Shown: positions 7,091-16,481, counted from the stretch's first letter. The stretch is DNA of 64,000 bases from Pseudoalteromonas sp. MMG010 (GCF_018100905.1 NZ_JAGJEG010000017.1:1-64000); one strand, 5' to 3'. Made by a program: numbers and translations. Notes: generated by a model not told the origin, from the letters alone.

Positions 7091-9781
7091 TCATTTACTC
7101 GTATTTGAGCAATAGAGCAATAAACATTCGGTTAATTTATTTACCTCTAAGGGTTTTGCTAAATGCTGATTAAATCCGACGGCTTTGGCATGAGCTTTAT
7201 CTTCTGGCATAACATCAGCAGTAAGGGCGATAATCGGGAGTTGTTGGGGAGTTTTTGTTTGCCTAATAATTGCAGTCGCTCGGTAGCCATCCATAATCGG
7301 CATTTGGCAATCCATTAAGACGATATCGATATTGTGTTTTGTTATGTATTCAATTGCTTGCTCACCATTTTCTACAATGGCAGGCGTAATCCCCAGCGAA
7401 CCTAACATTGCCTTTATTACCATTTGATTTACTGGGTTATCTTCAGCCACCAAAATATTCAACGAGCAGAGTGAAATTGGTGATGTCTCAGGCGTGATAA
7501 CTTTTTGCGGTTCACAGCTCTCAAATTCAAGTGTTAACGTAAACGTAGAGCCATGATGTTCTTTGCTTTTTAGTGAGATATTACCTTGCATTAACTGGGT
7601 TAATTCTTTTGCAATGGTTAGGCCAAGCCCCGTACCACCAAATTTACGAGATGTTGAGCTGTCAGCCTGTGTAAATGCATTAAAAAGTTTGGTTTGTTGA
7701 GAGGGTTTAATACCAATACCGGTATCTTTAATATCTATTGTTAAATTGATCGCTTTAGGGGAAACAAAGTCACCACTAAACTGAGCTATAACACCGCCTT
7801 CATTGGTAAATTTTATAGCATTACTGCATAAATTTAATATTATTTGCTCAAGGCGCATAGAGTCGCCAACCAACCAGATATTGCTAGGAATATCTGTAAT
7901 AACCTGCCACTCAATCCCCTTGTTTTTAGCCGTTTGTTCAAACATTATATTAATTTTTTCAATAAGCACATTTAAATCAAACGGTTTGTGTTCAAGTATT
8001 AATTTTTGAGATTCTATTTTAGAAATATCGAGAATATCATTAATTAAATTTAATAATATTTTTGATGAGGAGTTAACCTTATCTAAATACCCGACTAAGG
8101 CATGGTTATCGTCTCCTTTTTTAGCTAAAGATGAAAAGCCAATTATGGCATTTAAAGGCGTGCGTATTTCGTGACTCATATTGGCTAAGAAACGGCTTTT
8201 AGCCTGGTTTGCTAAATCGGATTGTTTTTTAGCTTCGGCGAGTGACTGAGTGCGCTGTGCTACCTTTTGTGTCAGTTCTATTTGTTGCTGATTAAATAAC
8301 AGGAAAACCAACGTTATGAGTGAACAAACCGTTATTTGTAATACTAAAAGCAGCAGTGTGACCTGATTATTTTGTTGGGTTAAAAATTGTTCTTTTAATG
8401 CTAATTTTACTACCCATTTTTGTCCGGCAAAATGCAAATTGAACGACATTAATTGGTTCGTTTTACTTTCTTCTGGAAAATCAGGATGACTATAAAAGGC
8501 CGGATCAGCTAAATCTTGATAGATAGCAAAAGAAAACATCTCCCTTTGTTGTGGTGCAATGGCTTGCGATATAATATTTTTAACTAAAAATACCCCAGTA
8601 GCATACCCGCTCACATTGCTCTCATTCCCTTTGTTAGTGTAAACAGGAGCAAATAATAAGTATGCGGGTTCAGGGTCTTGAGTTTGGATAAGATCAATAA
8701 TTTTGGTGGCTAAAGGTTGATAGCTTAAATTGGGGCTTGAGAGTGTTTCTTTTCTATCTGGGTTAGAGTAAACATTAAAACCAATCGCTTTTTTATTTTC
8801 ATTAAATGGCACAATATACTTAACAATGACCAAGGGGTCATTCTCTTCTAAGGGTTTTCCTTTTACTGCAAAATTTAAATGATAAGCTGCGTTTAATTGA
8901 TTAATAAAGGCAGGAAGTTCACTCTGATTAATACGGGGGTTCCACGAAAGGGCTTTTATAAAGGTATGTTGAGATAATAATTTATTGGCATACTCATCAA
9001 AATCTGCTTGATTAAGTTGTGGTGTAGCTTGTATTTTCGCCGCTAAATTTTGCACTGCAATTAAGCTTTGGTTTACGTACCGATACAGGCTATTTTCTAT
9101 TACTTGAACTTCACGCTCAGCTATTTTGATGCTGTTTGAGCGATTTTCTTCTACGTATAATTGTGTTGTGATCACAACCGAAAAGAACAACACGGTACTG
9201 ACCAACATGGTTGAAAAGGGGGTTACAGTGTATTGGCCTTTAGGTTGGAACAATACGAGTAAAAAAGGTGAAGCAATTAAAATACCTAACGCATCTGCAA
9301 GCCACCAATATATTACGTTATTCCAATGGCTATGTGTAAAGCCATTATTACCGAGCGCCCACATACCAATGTTAGCGGAAATCAAACTGCTAAGTATGGC
9401 AACTACAATAATAAACAAGACTATCTGATGGCGTTTTTTTAGATAAAGCGGATGGCCCAACCAATACTTTAATACACCCGCTCCGAGCATTGCTTGAAGT
9501 ACGATCCCCAACGCTATTAAAACGGCCTGATTAAATGAATTTCCAACTAAAACAAGTTCATGGGCTGCACTATCAAAAACATTTAAATTAAACGCTAATG
9601 CTGAAATAAAGAGTGTGGGGACAAAACGCCACCACCATAAATAACAACCAACTAACGCAATGCCAGCGGGTAACCAAATAGGGATCACCTGTGCATTGTA
9701 CGTTAATGCAGTTAATACAAAGCCGCTAACAAAATATGCGATAGCAAAAGCAATATTTAACAGTAATGAGTGACTATGCAT
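7091..9781 (-). CDS. Hybrid sensor histidine kinase: MASE1-CHASE-HisKA-HATPase-REC
   Basis: 896 residues from ATG 9781; a TTG 20 codons upstream is possible but neither start has a strong ribosome site. Domains in order: a MASE1-type multi-span membrane region (about 1-225, with [12 protein letters not shown]), a periplasmic CHASE-like sensor segment (about 255-450), one more membrane span (about 480-500), HisKA with the phospho-accepting His in [10 protein letters not shown] (about 535), HATPase with [13 protein letters not shown] and [10 protein letters not shown], and a REC domain with its Asp in LMDCQMP (about 820). All catalytic residues are present. There is no output domain, so the phosphate must pass to an unseen Hpt protein. 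The ligand is unknown. Single gene. Confidence 0.9.
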   Translation of the reverse strand: MHSHSLLLNIAFAIAYFVSGFVLTALTYNAQVIPIWLPAGIALVGCYLWWWRFVPTLFISALAFNLNVFDSAAHELVLVGNSFNQAVLIALGIVLQAMLGAGVLKYWLGHPLYLKKRHQIVLFIIVVAILSSLISANIGMWALGNNGFTHSHWNNVIYWWLADALGILIASPFLLVLFQPKGQYTVTPFSTMLVSTVLFFSVVITTQLYVEENRSNSIKIAEREVQVIENSLYRYVNQSLIAVQNLAAKIQATPQLNQADFDEYANKLLSQHTFIKALSWNPRINQSELPAFINQLNAAYHLNFAVKGKPLEENDPLVIVKYIVPFNENKKAIGFNVYSNPDRKETLSSPNLSYQPLATKIIDLIQTQDPEPAYLLFAPVYTNKGNESNVSGYATGVFLVKNIISQAIAPQQREMFSFAIYQDLADPAFYSHPDFPEESKTNQLMSFNLHFAGQKWVVKLALKEQFLTQQNNQVTLLLLVLQITVCSLITLVFLLFNQQQIELTQKVAQRTQSLAEAKKQSDLANQAKSRFLANMSHEIRTPLNAIIGFSSLAKKGDDNHALVGYLDKVNSSSKILLNLINDILDISKIESQKLILEHKPFDLNVLIEKINIMFEQTAKNKGIEWQVITDIPSNIWLVGDSMRLEQIILNLCSNAIKFTNEGGVIAQFSGDFVSPKAINLTIDIKDTGIGIKPSQQTKLFNAFTQADSSTSRKFGGTGLGLTIAKELTQLMQGNISLKSKEHHGSTFTLTLEFESCEPQKVITPETSPISLCSLNILVAEDNPVNQMVIKAMLGSLGITPAIVENGEQAIEYITKHNIDIVLMDCQMPIMDGYRATAIIRQTKTPQQLPIIALTADVMPEDKAHAKAVGFNQHLAKPLEVNKLTECLLLYCSNTSK

Positions 9782-9874
9782 ATTTTTATATTCACTTGTT
9801 CCCAAATGCCATACATGATGAATGATCAGTATAGACAACAAGCTATAATTTGGTAAAAATTTACCGCTTTAATT

Positions 9875-10351
9875 TTATTTTAATGATTGTTTTTTTTGTT
9901 CAAGGGCATTTATTTGTAATTGCTCAGCATCAATAGCACTTTGTGAACTTGCTTTGATACTTGCACTTTGGATATTTATTGCATCTTGAATTGAGTTCGC
10001 GCCTAAGCGGTTAGCTTTGTCTTGGGTCATGTAGTTTATCACCTCTAAGCGCTTAGCTAGCTTCTCTTTGATTGCTTTAATCTCTAATTGGTGTTGCGCA
10101 ATTTGTCGATCAATTTTTTTTATTGCAATGTAATTCTCTACGCTCGTATCATTTTTTGCTGTGGGAGTGTCTTTTACTGGAGAGTTAGTTGGGGGAAGCG
10201 TGATATTTACTTTTGTCGCATTTTTGGCACATGGGAATTGCGTAAAAGTAGGCACGCCCTTTATTACGCATTTATAAATAGCCGTGTTAGCTGTAGAGCT
10301 AAATGCTGTAATAGCAAGTAATACTCCGAGTAAAAAACGATAGTAGACCAT
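9875..10351 (-). CDS. Secreted protein with N-terminal DUF4124-like domain and coiled coil
   Basis: 158 residues. It has a cleavable signal peptide (hydrophobic about 5-18, cut near STANTA). The mature start IYKCVIKGVPTFTQFPC resembles the DUF4124 pattern, in which two Cys flank a short beta region. A Pro/Thr linker follows, then a charged helical part (about 70-158) with heptad-like spacing, probably a coiled coil. Expected location is the periplasm. DUF4124 proteins are common in this group and have no firm function. Monocistronic, upstream of the hybrid kinase gene on the same strand. Confidence 0.75.
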   Translation of the reverse strand: MVYYRFLLGVLLAITAFSSTANTAIYKCVIKGVPTFTQFPCAKNATKVNITLPPTNSPVKDTPTAKNDTSVENYIAIKKIDRQIAQHQLEIKAIKEKLAKRLEVINYMTQDKANRLGANSIQDAINIQSASIKASSQSAIDAEQLQINALEQKKQSLK

Positions 10352-10535
10352 GCAATTTATACCCCTTAATAAAGTTAAAGTGTGCCCGAAATATCAGGAT
10401 TATTCAATCTTAGGGTGAAGAGCCGATGAAACAAATATTATACCGTGCGGGATTTTTTATAATTAGATTATGGAGCAATTGAATAAAAGGGAGGCTGATT
10501 TTTTATCGCTGATGGAATGAATAAATTTTACTCAT

Positions 10536-10560
10536 AAAAAAACCGCAATTAAGCGGCTTA
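10536..10560 (-). terminator. Terminator of the tRNA-Ser pair
   Basis: On the minus strand CCGC-TTAATT-GCGG is followed by a run of T (the A run at 10536-10542). It lies 10 bp past the tRNA-Ser(GCT) 3' end. Confidence 0.65.
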
Positions 10561-10570
10561 AATAAGTAAA

Positions 10571-10663
10571 TGGTGGAGAAGGAGGGATTCGAACCCTCGA
10601 TAGAGCTACAAACTCTATACTCCCTTAGCAGGGGAGCTCCTTCGGCCACTCGGACACCTCTCC
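10571..10663 (-). tRNA. tRNA-Ser (anticodon GCT)
   Basis: 93 nt including an encoded CCA (TGGT at 10571-10574 on the plus strand). The acceptor stem is GGAGAGG/CTTCTCC, and the T-arm has GGTTCGAATCC. The anticodon loop CTGCTAA in a CCC-GGG stem gives GCT, reading AGC and AGU. The long variable arm is typical of serine tRNAs. It is the second gene of a two-tRNA transcript. The base before CCA reads A where E. coli serine tRNAs have G. Confidence 0.95.
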
Positions 10664-10709
10664 AACGCATAAACGTTTGTATTGACGTTTTTAACATCAA
10701 TTAAAATAA

Positions 10710-10800
10710 TGGTGGAGAGATAGGGATTTGAACCCTAGATAGGCTACAAACCTATGCCGGTTTTCAAGACCGGTGCATTCGACCACTCTGCCATCTCTCC
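10710..10800 (-). tRNA. tRNA-Ser (anticodon TGA)
   Basis: 91 nt with encoded CCA. The acceptor stem is GGAGAGA/TCTCTCC. The anticodon loop CTTGAAA between ACCGGT-type stems gives TGA, reading UCA and other UCN codons. The T-arm is GGTTCAAATCC. A long variable arm is present. It is the first gene of the pair, with 46 bp to the second tRNA. Confidence 0.95.
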
Positions 10801-10810
10801 GTGACGCAGA

Positions 10811-10839
10811 ATAATACTTAGGTGATGGGGCTGTGTAAA
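10811..10839 (-). promoter_or_regulatory. Sigma-70 promoter of the tRNA-Ser pair
   Basis: On the minus strand TTTACA (10834-10839) and TATTAT (10811-10816) are separated by exactly 17 bp. The GC-containing stretch TGCGTC follows the -10 box, as in growth-rate-controlled stable-RNA promoters. The tRNA starts 10 bp after the -10 box, so the 5' leader is very short. Confidence 0.7.
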
Positions 10840-11004
10840 TAGGAAATAATTCGTTTGCTGTTTTTTTAAGCTAAAAAGGGGTTTTTTTTATAAAAATAAT
10901 GAAATTAAGTTAATTTTTTGAATTGAGACACAGTAAGCATAGAAATAAAAAGCTATTTCGGATTGGTTAGGGCTTACCGTGTCGTAATTAACTTCATAAT
11001 AAAG

Positions 11005-11145
11005 TTATTTATATTGAGCAGCACTACTTAACGCCAATCGTTTACCAAAGCGATTAAGCTTAGCCAGCATTTTTGCTTTACGGTTTGCAGGCTTTAATGC
11101 AACTTGTGTTGTCGCGCTTTGGTTTAATGTATTAATTGGATTCAT
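11005..11145 (-). CDS. Cationic 46-residue micro-protein (unrecognised)
   Basis: ATG at 11145 is preceded by AAAAGG at about 8 bp spacing, and the frame runs 46 codons to TAA. The protein has no Asp or Glu and nine Lys/Arg. Residues 22-39 (RKAKMLAKLNRFGKRLAL) would form an amphipathic cationic helix. The N-terminus is polar (Ser, Thr, Asn, Gln) with no signal peptide or Gly-Gly leader. It lies upstream of the tRNA-Ser pair on the same strand but outside that transcript. Possible roles include nucleic-acid binding or membrane-active peptide; neither can be decided from sequence. Codon use is ordinary for the genome. The call rests on the ribosome site and composition. Confidence 0.55.
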   Translation of the reverse strand: MNPINTLNQSATTQVALKPANRKAKMLAKLNRFGKRLALSSAAQYK

Positions 11146-11856
11146 AGTTTGTGCCTTTTATTTAATGGTTGGTGAAAACGTGTGCATTTTGCAATGGATT
11201 TGATTAAAAATAAAGCAATATAAATTAGGTCTTAGACATTAGTTTTACTAATGTATTTTTTATTTAATATTTTTATTTAACTTATGTTTATGCAAAGGTT
11301 TTTATATATTAAAAATATAATTACATTGATTTATATTGGTTTTTTTGTGATTTTGTTTTTTAAATTGAATGAAAAGTATTATTTTTAGACTATATATTCA
11401 GATTATTTATATTTTTATATATTGATATTCTATTAAATAAAGTAAGTGTGTGCTGAATGGGGATTATAATTTACTTATATAATCATAAAAATATTGAATA
11501 CTCAGTACGAAAACGACGCTACGATTAAAAAATACTCACTGCTTATTTGTATTTTTAGAACGTATCGACGAGGAGATATAAATAGCTTAGATGCGAGTTT
11601 TTTCGATACGGTTATGCTGTTTAGAATATATATTTAAGATATAAAAAAGCGCTTATGAAGTATAAGCGCTTGGCGTTAGTTACTTTTCGTATCTAACTGG
11701 GGATAAGGTTGTAGAAAATAAAATGAATAATATACTTTAATTTATACAGTATGAATTTTCTATATACCTAAATAAAGCCATAAACAACGTATCTTAAGCA
11801 AACTTATTAGATAAAATCACGCAATTTCACGTTGAAATTGATTATATTTATTCTTT
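11146..11856. other. AT-rich intergenic region
   Basis: About 710 bp between the micro-ORF and yggN. It is markedly richer in A and T than its surroundings from about 11160 to 11480, and no frame has a ribosome site. It includes a hairpin (11647-11671) and a separated inverted repeat CGTATCGA/TCGATACG at about 11562-11616. No RNA gene is recognised. It may hold promoters or an unannotated small RNA. Confidence 0.5.
11643..11671 (-). terminator. Hairpin terminator downstream of yggN
   Basis: AAGCGCTTAT (11647-11656) and ATAAGCGCTT (11662-11671) form a perfect 10-bp stem with a 5-nt loop. On the minus strand a T run follows. It lies about 190 bp past the yggN stop, so it either ends that transcript or belongs to an unseen RNA. 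Confidence 0.6.
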
Positions 11857-12657
11857 TTAGTTAATGTTGTTCTTGATCTCAAATAATTCATAGCCCTGTA
11901 AAGCGGGTACTTGCATAGATACAAGCTGCTCTTGTTGGGCAATGATAGTAAAGTCTTCACACAGAGACTCGGCACGGGTTTTTAATCGCTCAGCTTGTTG
12001 TTCAACTTTAGCTTCTATTTGCAAACCCATATTTTCCATTCGTTGTTCAAATGCCTGCATGTCACCACCAGAGCCCATAACTTCAGAACCTAAAGCGATT
12101 AAAATACTTCCCATCGATTGCATTAATGCCGATTCAACGGCTTCTTCGATTTGACTCTCAAAATGCTGTTCAAAGTGATTGCCGAATTGCTCGAAACTTT
12201 GTTGGCCCATTACAAATGCACCCTTTTGGTAAAAGGTATTTTCAACTTCAGTATGAATGCCATCCATTAATGTTGATATATGCTCTAAGCCTGAAAGGTT
12301 AAATGCCTCTGCAACTTCCCCTATTGCAACTTCGGCAATTTTAACTCCTTCTAAAGCAACATTAGCAACCTCAGGCAGCTGTCCGCGCAAGTTGTCAGTG
12401 TATTGATTTAAGGTCGATAATTGCGTGGGAGTTAATTCAATCACTTCACCATCTATACTAAGCTGTCCCTGATCACTAAAGCGCATTGTTTTATGCTCTG
12501 CTGTGAAAATTTCTAATTCGTTAGGCTTTATACGAATATCATTTTTAAACTCAATACCGCATTGCTCATTATTAAATGATATTGATGAGTTTTGATCAGT
12601 ATGGGCTAATACCGCAGGTGAACAGATCAGTGCACTAACTAATAAAAATTTTTTCAT
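11857..12657 (-). CDS. yggN: YggN family protein (DUF2884), secreted
   Basis: 266 residues with a signal peptide (MKKFLLVSALICSPAVLA, cut near VLAH), so periplasmic. The mature N-terminus has a short Cys-containing beta region (NNEQCGIEFKNDIRI). The rest is long helices rich in Glu and Gln, matching the YggN/DUF2884 layout. Two Cys (about 33 and 234) could pair. The family has no settled function. Transcribed alone. Assignment rests on recalled family likeness. Confidence 0.75.
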   Translation of the reverse strand: MKKFLLVSALICSPAVLAHTDQNSSISFNNEQCGIEFKNDIRIKPNELEIFTAEHKTMRFSDQGQLSIDGEVIELTPTQLSTLNQYTDNLRGQLPEVANVALEGVKIAEVAIGEVAEAFNLSGLEHISTLMDGIHTEVENTFYQKGAFVMGQQSFEQFGNHFEQHFESQIEEAVESALMQSMGSILIALGSEVMGSGGDMQAFEQRMENMGLQIEAKVEQQAERLKTRAESLCEDFTIIAQQEQLVSMQVPALQGYELFEIKNNIN

Positions 12658-13011
12658 GTTGATTCTCGTAAAATGTATTGATAATACAAAGTTAATTACA
12701 AGTTCAATGCCATTATTTAAAAGTGATTAAAAACAGGTGCTTATGATTTTTAATGATGTGTTTAAAGTTATAAAAAACCATTTTTTAGTGAAATTAACCA
12801 AAAAATAATTTTATATTAGTATTGTTTATTGTAACGATAAAAAACTCTTGCTGTTCAGATCTCATATTTAGCGCTATTTATCACATTAATGACATGTTGC
12901 ATGATTATATTAACAGCATGGCTTGGTATGGCAGTTATGCAATATCTGCTTAATCTGTAAACGTTCTGGCTTTGTGAGTAGAGCTAGCATTAACACTTTT
13001 TGGAGTGAGTT
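12658..13011. other. Intergenic region between divergent genes
   Basis: About 350 bp, AT-rich, holding the promoters for yggN (leftward) and the 61-residue gene (rightward). No supported gene was seen. A 19-codon hydrophobic frame near 12902 has no ribosome site. Confidence 0.5.
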
Positions 13012-13197
13012 GTGGGTAAGACATTTAGTTATGATGCGCTAGATGAAGATTTTGTTGAGGATGAATACGAGATAGTCGGGCGCAATCAACATGATAAAAA
13101 AAAGCAAAAGGTAAAACGTAAACTTGAAGACTACCTAGAGCAAAAACGGTTACGTAAAAGCATTGGGAGTGATGATTTTAGTGATTTAATTGACTAA
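13012..13197 (+). CDS. Small charged protein (possible PA3496-like family)
   Basis: 61 residues starting at GTG, with GGAG six bases upstream. The first third is acidic (DALDEDFVEDEYE), the middle strongly basic (KKKQKVKRK), followed by LEDYLEQKRLRK and an acidic end (DDFSDLID). There is no signal or membrane span. The central R/K-LEDYLE-RLR pattern recalls a small family annotated after P. aeruginosa PA3496, but I cannot confirm this. A bidirectional terminator follows 20 bp downstream. Function unknown. Confidence 0.65.
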   Translation: MGKTFSYDALDEDFVEDEYEIVGRNQHDKKKQKVKRKLEDYLEQKRLRKSIGSDDFSDLID

Positions 13198-13215
13198 AAT
13201 TCTACAAAGTATACA

Positions 13216-13243
13216 AATAAAGAGGCTGCATCGCCTCTTTATT
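13216..13243. terminator. Bidirectional terminator between convergent genes
   Basis: AAAGAGGC (13219-13226) and GCCTCTTT (13233-13240) form a stem extended by flanking A-T pairs. It serves the 61-aa gene and the glutathione peroxidase gene. Confidence 0.75.
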
Positions 13244-13248
13244 ATTTA

Positions 13249-13743
13249 CTATCGCTGAGCGGCTTGTAGTGCTTTCACAATACTTGATTCTAACTTTTCA
13301 GGCTTTGTAATTGGTGCATAGCGCTTTATAGGTGTGCCATCTGCTGCTATTAAAAACTTAGTAAAATTCCACTTTATCTTTCGTGTTAAAAATCCAGGTA
13401 AAGCCGATTTTAAAAAGCGAAAAACAGGGGAGGCGTGATCACCATTTACATCGACTTTCTCAGCCATTAAAAAGCTAACACCGTAATTTATTAAACAGCC
13501 TTTTTTAATTTCTTCGGCTGTACCGGGCTCTTGCTGGCCAAATTGGTTACACGGAAACCCAATAATGACTAACCCTTGCTCTGCGTACTTCTCATGTAAT
13601 TGCTGTAATGACTCATACTGCTTAGTGAAACCACATTTACTGGCTGTATTAACAATAAGCACTACTTTACCTACGAATTCACTAAAGTTAATAGGTTGAT
13701 TGTGTAAACTGTGGGTAGTGAGGTTATAAAAATCAGACATCAT
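13249..13743 (-). CDS. Glutathione peroxidase family protein
   Basis: 164 residues, thioredoxin fold. The peroxidatic Cys is in NTASKCGFT (about residue 38), the position of selenocysteine in animal enzymes. The Gln in FPCNQFGQQEPG and the Trp in KWNFTKFL complete the catalytic set. PCNQF also holds the likely resolving Cys. It reduces hydrogen peroxide or lipid hydroperoxides, in bacteria often with thioredoxin. No signal peptide, so cytosolic. Equivalent to BtuE/Gpx of enterobacteria in family, though orthology is not shown. The two possible starts (two adjacent Met) are not resolved. Monocistronic. Confidence 0.92.
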   Translation of the reverse strand: MMSDFYNLTTHSLHNQPINFSEFVGKVVLIVNTASKCGFTKQYESLQQLHEKYAEQGLVIIGFPCNQFGQQEPGTAEEIKKGCLINYGVSFLMAEKVDVNGDHASPVFRFLKSALPGFLTRKIKWNFTKFLIAADGTPIKRYAPITKPEKLESSIVKALQAAQR

Positions 13744-13809
13744 TAGGTACTTTTTAGTTAATAGTAAGCATATTTATGCAAACAGTATCATTTTAGGTAC
13801 GTGTAAGCA

Positions 13810-14109
13810 TTAATTTAGAAGTAAAAATAATCCCATCCCAAACAATGTCGTGTAATAAATATTATGTGTTTTATATGCAACGATTATCGCTAAAACAGCA
13901 GCACTTAGGTACGGATTGCTTAAATTAAGATTTACGCCTTCTTCATTAATAAAGACGATAGGAACCCAAATAGCAGTTAGGACCGCGGGGGCACTAAAGC
14001 TTAAAAACTGCTGCATTTTAGGGCCGACTTTAAAAGGTAAGGCTTTGTGAAGAAATAAATAGCGAGTAAAAAATGTTATACAGGCCATTAATAAAATAGT
14101 GGTCATCAT
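13810..14109 (-). CDS. azlD: AzlD family branched-chain amino-acid exporter subunit
   Basis: 99 residues with about four hydrophobic segments, the usual size for AzlD, the small partner of AzlC. It contains FFTRYLFL near the N-terminus and the conserved-looking FSAPAVLTAIWVPIVF segment. It begins 2 bp after azlC. Together the two form a LIV-E type inner-membrane exporter of branched-chain amino acids or their analogues. Third gene of the regulator-azlC-azlD operon. Confidence 0.88.
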   Translation of the reverse strand: MMTTILLMACITFFTRYLFLHKALPFKVGPKMQQFLSFSAPAVLTAIWVPIVFINEEGVNLNLSNPYLSAAVLAIIVAYKTHNIYYTTLFGMGLFLLLN

Positions 14110-14111
14110 AA

Positions 14112-14801
14112 TTAATGCTCTTCTTTAGCGGTTAGCCGAAAAGTAAAATACCCCGCACTCATTGCAAGTAAAGCGGCACAAACCAGCCATAATTCAAAAC
14201 CACTACTTTTTAATAATGTGGCGCTTACCCCAGCAACAATAACGGTAATTAATGATGCTAAATTTTTAATACCGGGGATCACTAAAGCAATAAAAGTAGC
14301 TGCTATGGCAAAGTCTAATCCAAGGTGTGTAAGATCGGGGAGCATTGTTCCAGCTATAATGCCAATCAGCGTCCATAAATTCCATGCGATATAAAAACTA
14401 AACCCAGCACTTAGTGCATAGGTTAAGCGGATTTTAGTACGATAAGCTTTTGGGTGATGAGAAAACGCAAATAATTCGTCGGTTAATACAAAGCTGATCG
14501 GTAAGCGCCATCGTAATGGTTGGTTTATTACTTTATGGCGTATAGCTAAACCATATAAAAAATGCCGAGAGCTGATAATTAATGTCGTAAATAAAATCGT
14601 TAATAATGGAGTGTTACCAGCCATAAGTTCAATAGCAACAAGCTGAGCTGATCCGGCAAAAACAAGTAATGACATTGCTTGTGTTTCAAAGGCACTAAAG
14701 CCATTTTGAATAGCTAAAGAGCCGCATAAAATTCCCCAAGGGATCACCGCTAAACACAGCGGTAACATATCTAAAAACCCTTTTAGTAATGCCTTTCTCA
14801 C
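14112..14801 (-). CDS. azlC: AzlC family branched-chain amino-acid permease
   Basis: 229 residues with several membrane spans. Family motifs visible are PLCLAVIPWGILCG near the N-terminus, LLVFAGSAQLVA, and RHFLYGLAI in the loop. The large subunit of the AzlCD exporter, inner membrane. It lies 9 bp after the AraC regulator gene and 2 bp before azlD, so the three are likely one transcript. Its precise substrate cannot be read from the sequence. Confidence 0.92.
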   Translation of the reverse strand: MRKALLKGFLDMLPLCLAVIPWGILCGSLAIQNGFSAFETQAMSLLVFAGSAQLVAIELMAGNTPLLTILFTTLIISSRHFLYGLAIRHKVINQPLRWRLPISFVLTDELFAFSHHPKAYRTKIRLTYALSAGFSFYIAWNLWTLIGIIAGTMLPDLTHLGLDFAIAATFIALVIPGIKNLASLITVIVAGVSATLLKSSGFELWLVCAALLAMSAGYFTFRLTAKEEH

Positions 14802-14810
14802 ATTTACTCC

Positions 14811-15656
14811 TTATTCGTTCAGTAATTTAGGTTTAAACAAGTTGCGATATTGGCCTGGTGTAACACCTAAACGTGATTTAAATTGATGATGTAAATGTGA
14901 TTGATCGTGAAAACCACATTCGGTAGCTGTTTGGCTTATATTTAAACCATGTTTGAGTAAAACCTTTGCCTGTAATACACGCCTATGGATTTGATAAGCA
15001 TGAGGTGTTAATCCAAATTGTTTTTTAAATTGTCGAATGAAATGATACGGACTCATACAGGCTAACTTCGCTAAACATTCAAGACTAATTTCATGGCAAC
15101 AATAAGCATCAAGATATTGTTGGGCTTGCGACAAGTTGACATTATTAGCAAGTGGCTTTAACTGGCGGGACTTTTGCTGGAACGCAAGCATTAATAATGT
15201 CATTACATTATAAAATAAGCTTTCTTGATATAATTGGCTTGTTACGGTTTGAGTTTCAGTCAAATTTGTTAGCAACAACTTTAGTTGCTGAATTAACAAG
15301 GGGTTATTACTCACGGCTTGGTCAAAGTAAGGGGCACCACATCGGATCCCTGATATTTCTTGTGATAACGATTCAAACTGCTGTGGCTTTGGGTACATTG
15401 CTTTGTATGCCCACCCCCCCTTCGTGGCTGTTTGACCATTATGTATTTCATCGGCATTGACCAAAATAATACTATTTTCAGGGGCGATATGTGTACAGCC
15501 ATTACGTAAAAATTTTTGTGCACCGGTGTCAATTAGCCCAATGGTATATCCTTCATGACTATGGCGAGCAAAGTTTTGATGTGTGTAACTAGCTTTGAGT
15601 ACTTCTAGGTCACCTAAGGGTTTATGGCAATAAAATGTAGCGAGTTCATTTTTCAT
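14811..15656 (-). CDS. AraC family transcriptional regulator of the azlCD operon
   Basis: 281 residues. The N-terminal half is a cupin-like ligand domain (HSHEGYTIGLIDTGAQ, histidines typical of the fold). The C-terminal 95 residues hold two helix-turn-helix motifs of the AraC type (LAKLACMSPYHFIRQFKKQFG and a second ending LGVTPGQYRN). It is first in the operon with azlC and azlD, the standard arrangement for AraC-azlCD loci, so it probably activates the exporter in response to an amino acid. The 155 bp between it and the divergent cytochrome gene would hold both promoters. Confidence 0.92.
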   Translation of the reverse strand: MKNELATFYCHKPLGDLEVLKASYTHQNFARHSHEGYTIGLIDTGAQKFLRNGCTHIAPENSIILVNADEIHNGQTATKGGWAYKAMYPKPQQFESLSQEISGIRCGAPYFDQAVSNNPLLIQQLKLLLTNLTETQTVTSQLYQESLFYNVMTLLMLAFQQKSRQLKPLANNVNLSQAQQYLDAYCCHEISLECLAKLACMSPYHFIRQFKKQFGLTPHAYQIHRRVLQAKVLLKHGLNISQTATECGFHDQSHLHHQFKSRLGVTPGQYRNLFKPKLLNE

Positions 15657-15812
15657 CAGTGCAATAAAATTAGGTTGTGTTGAGTGTATTCAGTATATCT
15701 AAATGAGTATACAAAGCTTGTAAAAAATTGCGCAATATAGTGAAATTGTAATTAAGGCAAAGCACATACTTAGCCATGTGTTGAGTATTTTAAAACAATT
15801 AAAGGGCGACAA

Positions 15813-16481
15813 ATGCATACGCAAAAAAATACCACTATAAAAGTGTGGGATGGATTTATACGAAGTTTTCATTGGTTGTTAGTGCTTTCTATTGCTGGAC
15901 TTTATTTTAGCGCAGATGAAGGGATGATAGAGCTACATTTTGTGCTTGGTTTTTTTACCCTTGCATTGATTGCAACCCGATTAATTTGGGGGGTTATTGG
16001 TAGTCAAACAGCCAAGCTTTCCTCTTTAATTCACTCTCCAATTGCGGTGTTTAAATCATTTAAAACGAACGCACAACCGATAGGGCATTCTGCACCAGGT
16101 AGTTATATGATTTTGGCTTTTTTTGGGTTGATTATTACACAGTTAATATCTGGGTTAATGAGTAGCGATGGTATTTTGTCTGACGGCCCTCTAGCGCAGT
16201 ATGTATCGAGTGATACTATTGATTTTGCAAATTGGATACACCATTTAAACTTTGATATTTTAACCTATGCTATTGTTTTTCATGTGCTTGCAATTGTAAT
16301 TTATAAAATAAAAGGCAAACCGTTAGTGAAAGCGATGGTCACTGGTAGCACAACGCATAGCCTACAACCGGGTAAACAAGTAACAAAAGCACCATGGCTT
16401 GCGTGGATTATCTTTATTATTTTACTGGTATTAATACAAAGCACATGGGGTAGAGAGCCTTTAAGTTATTTATTTAGTTAA
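15813..16481 (+). CDS. Cytochrome b561-type membrane heme protein
   Basis: 222 residues with four to five hydrophobic segments. It belongs to the prokaryotic cytochrome b561/Ni-Fe-hydrogenase b-type family (PF01292). Candidate heme-ligand histidines are in SFHWLL (about 20), ELHFVLG (about 42), WIHHLN (about 142-143) and VFHVLA (about 156). Inner membrane, probably passing electrons between quinol and a partner. No cytochrome c gene lies beside it, so the partner is unknown. Ribosome site AAAGGGCGAC before the ATG. Divergent from the AraC gene. Confidence 0.88.
   Translation: MHTQKNTTIKVWDGFIRSFHWLLVLSIAGLYFSADEGMIELHFVLGFFTLALIATRLIWGVIGSQTAKLSSLIHSPIAVFKSFKTNAQPIGHSAPGSYMILAFFGLIITQLISGLMSSDGILSDGPLAQYVSSDTIDFANWIHHLNFDILTYAIVFHVLAIVIYKIKGKPLVKAMVTGSTTHSLQPGKQVTKAPWLAWIIFIILLVLIQSTWGREPLSYLFS

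Noticed and set aside
10503..10700. 65-codon minus-strand frame
   Set aside because: It runs through tRNA-Ser(GCT) and its flanks; the tRNA explains the sequence.
12902..12961. 19-codon hydrophobic frame before the 61-residue gene
   Set aside because: No ribosome site and chance length in AT-rich DNA.
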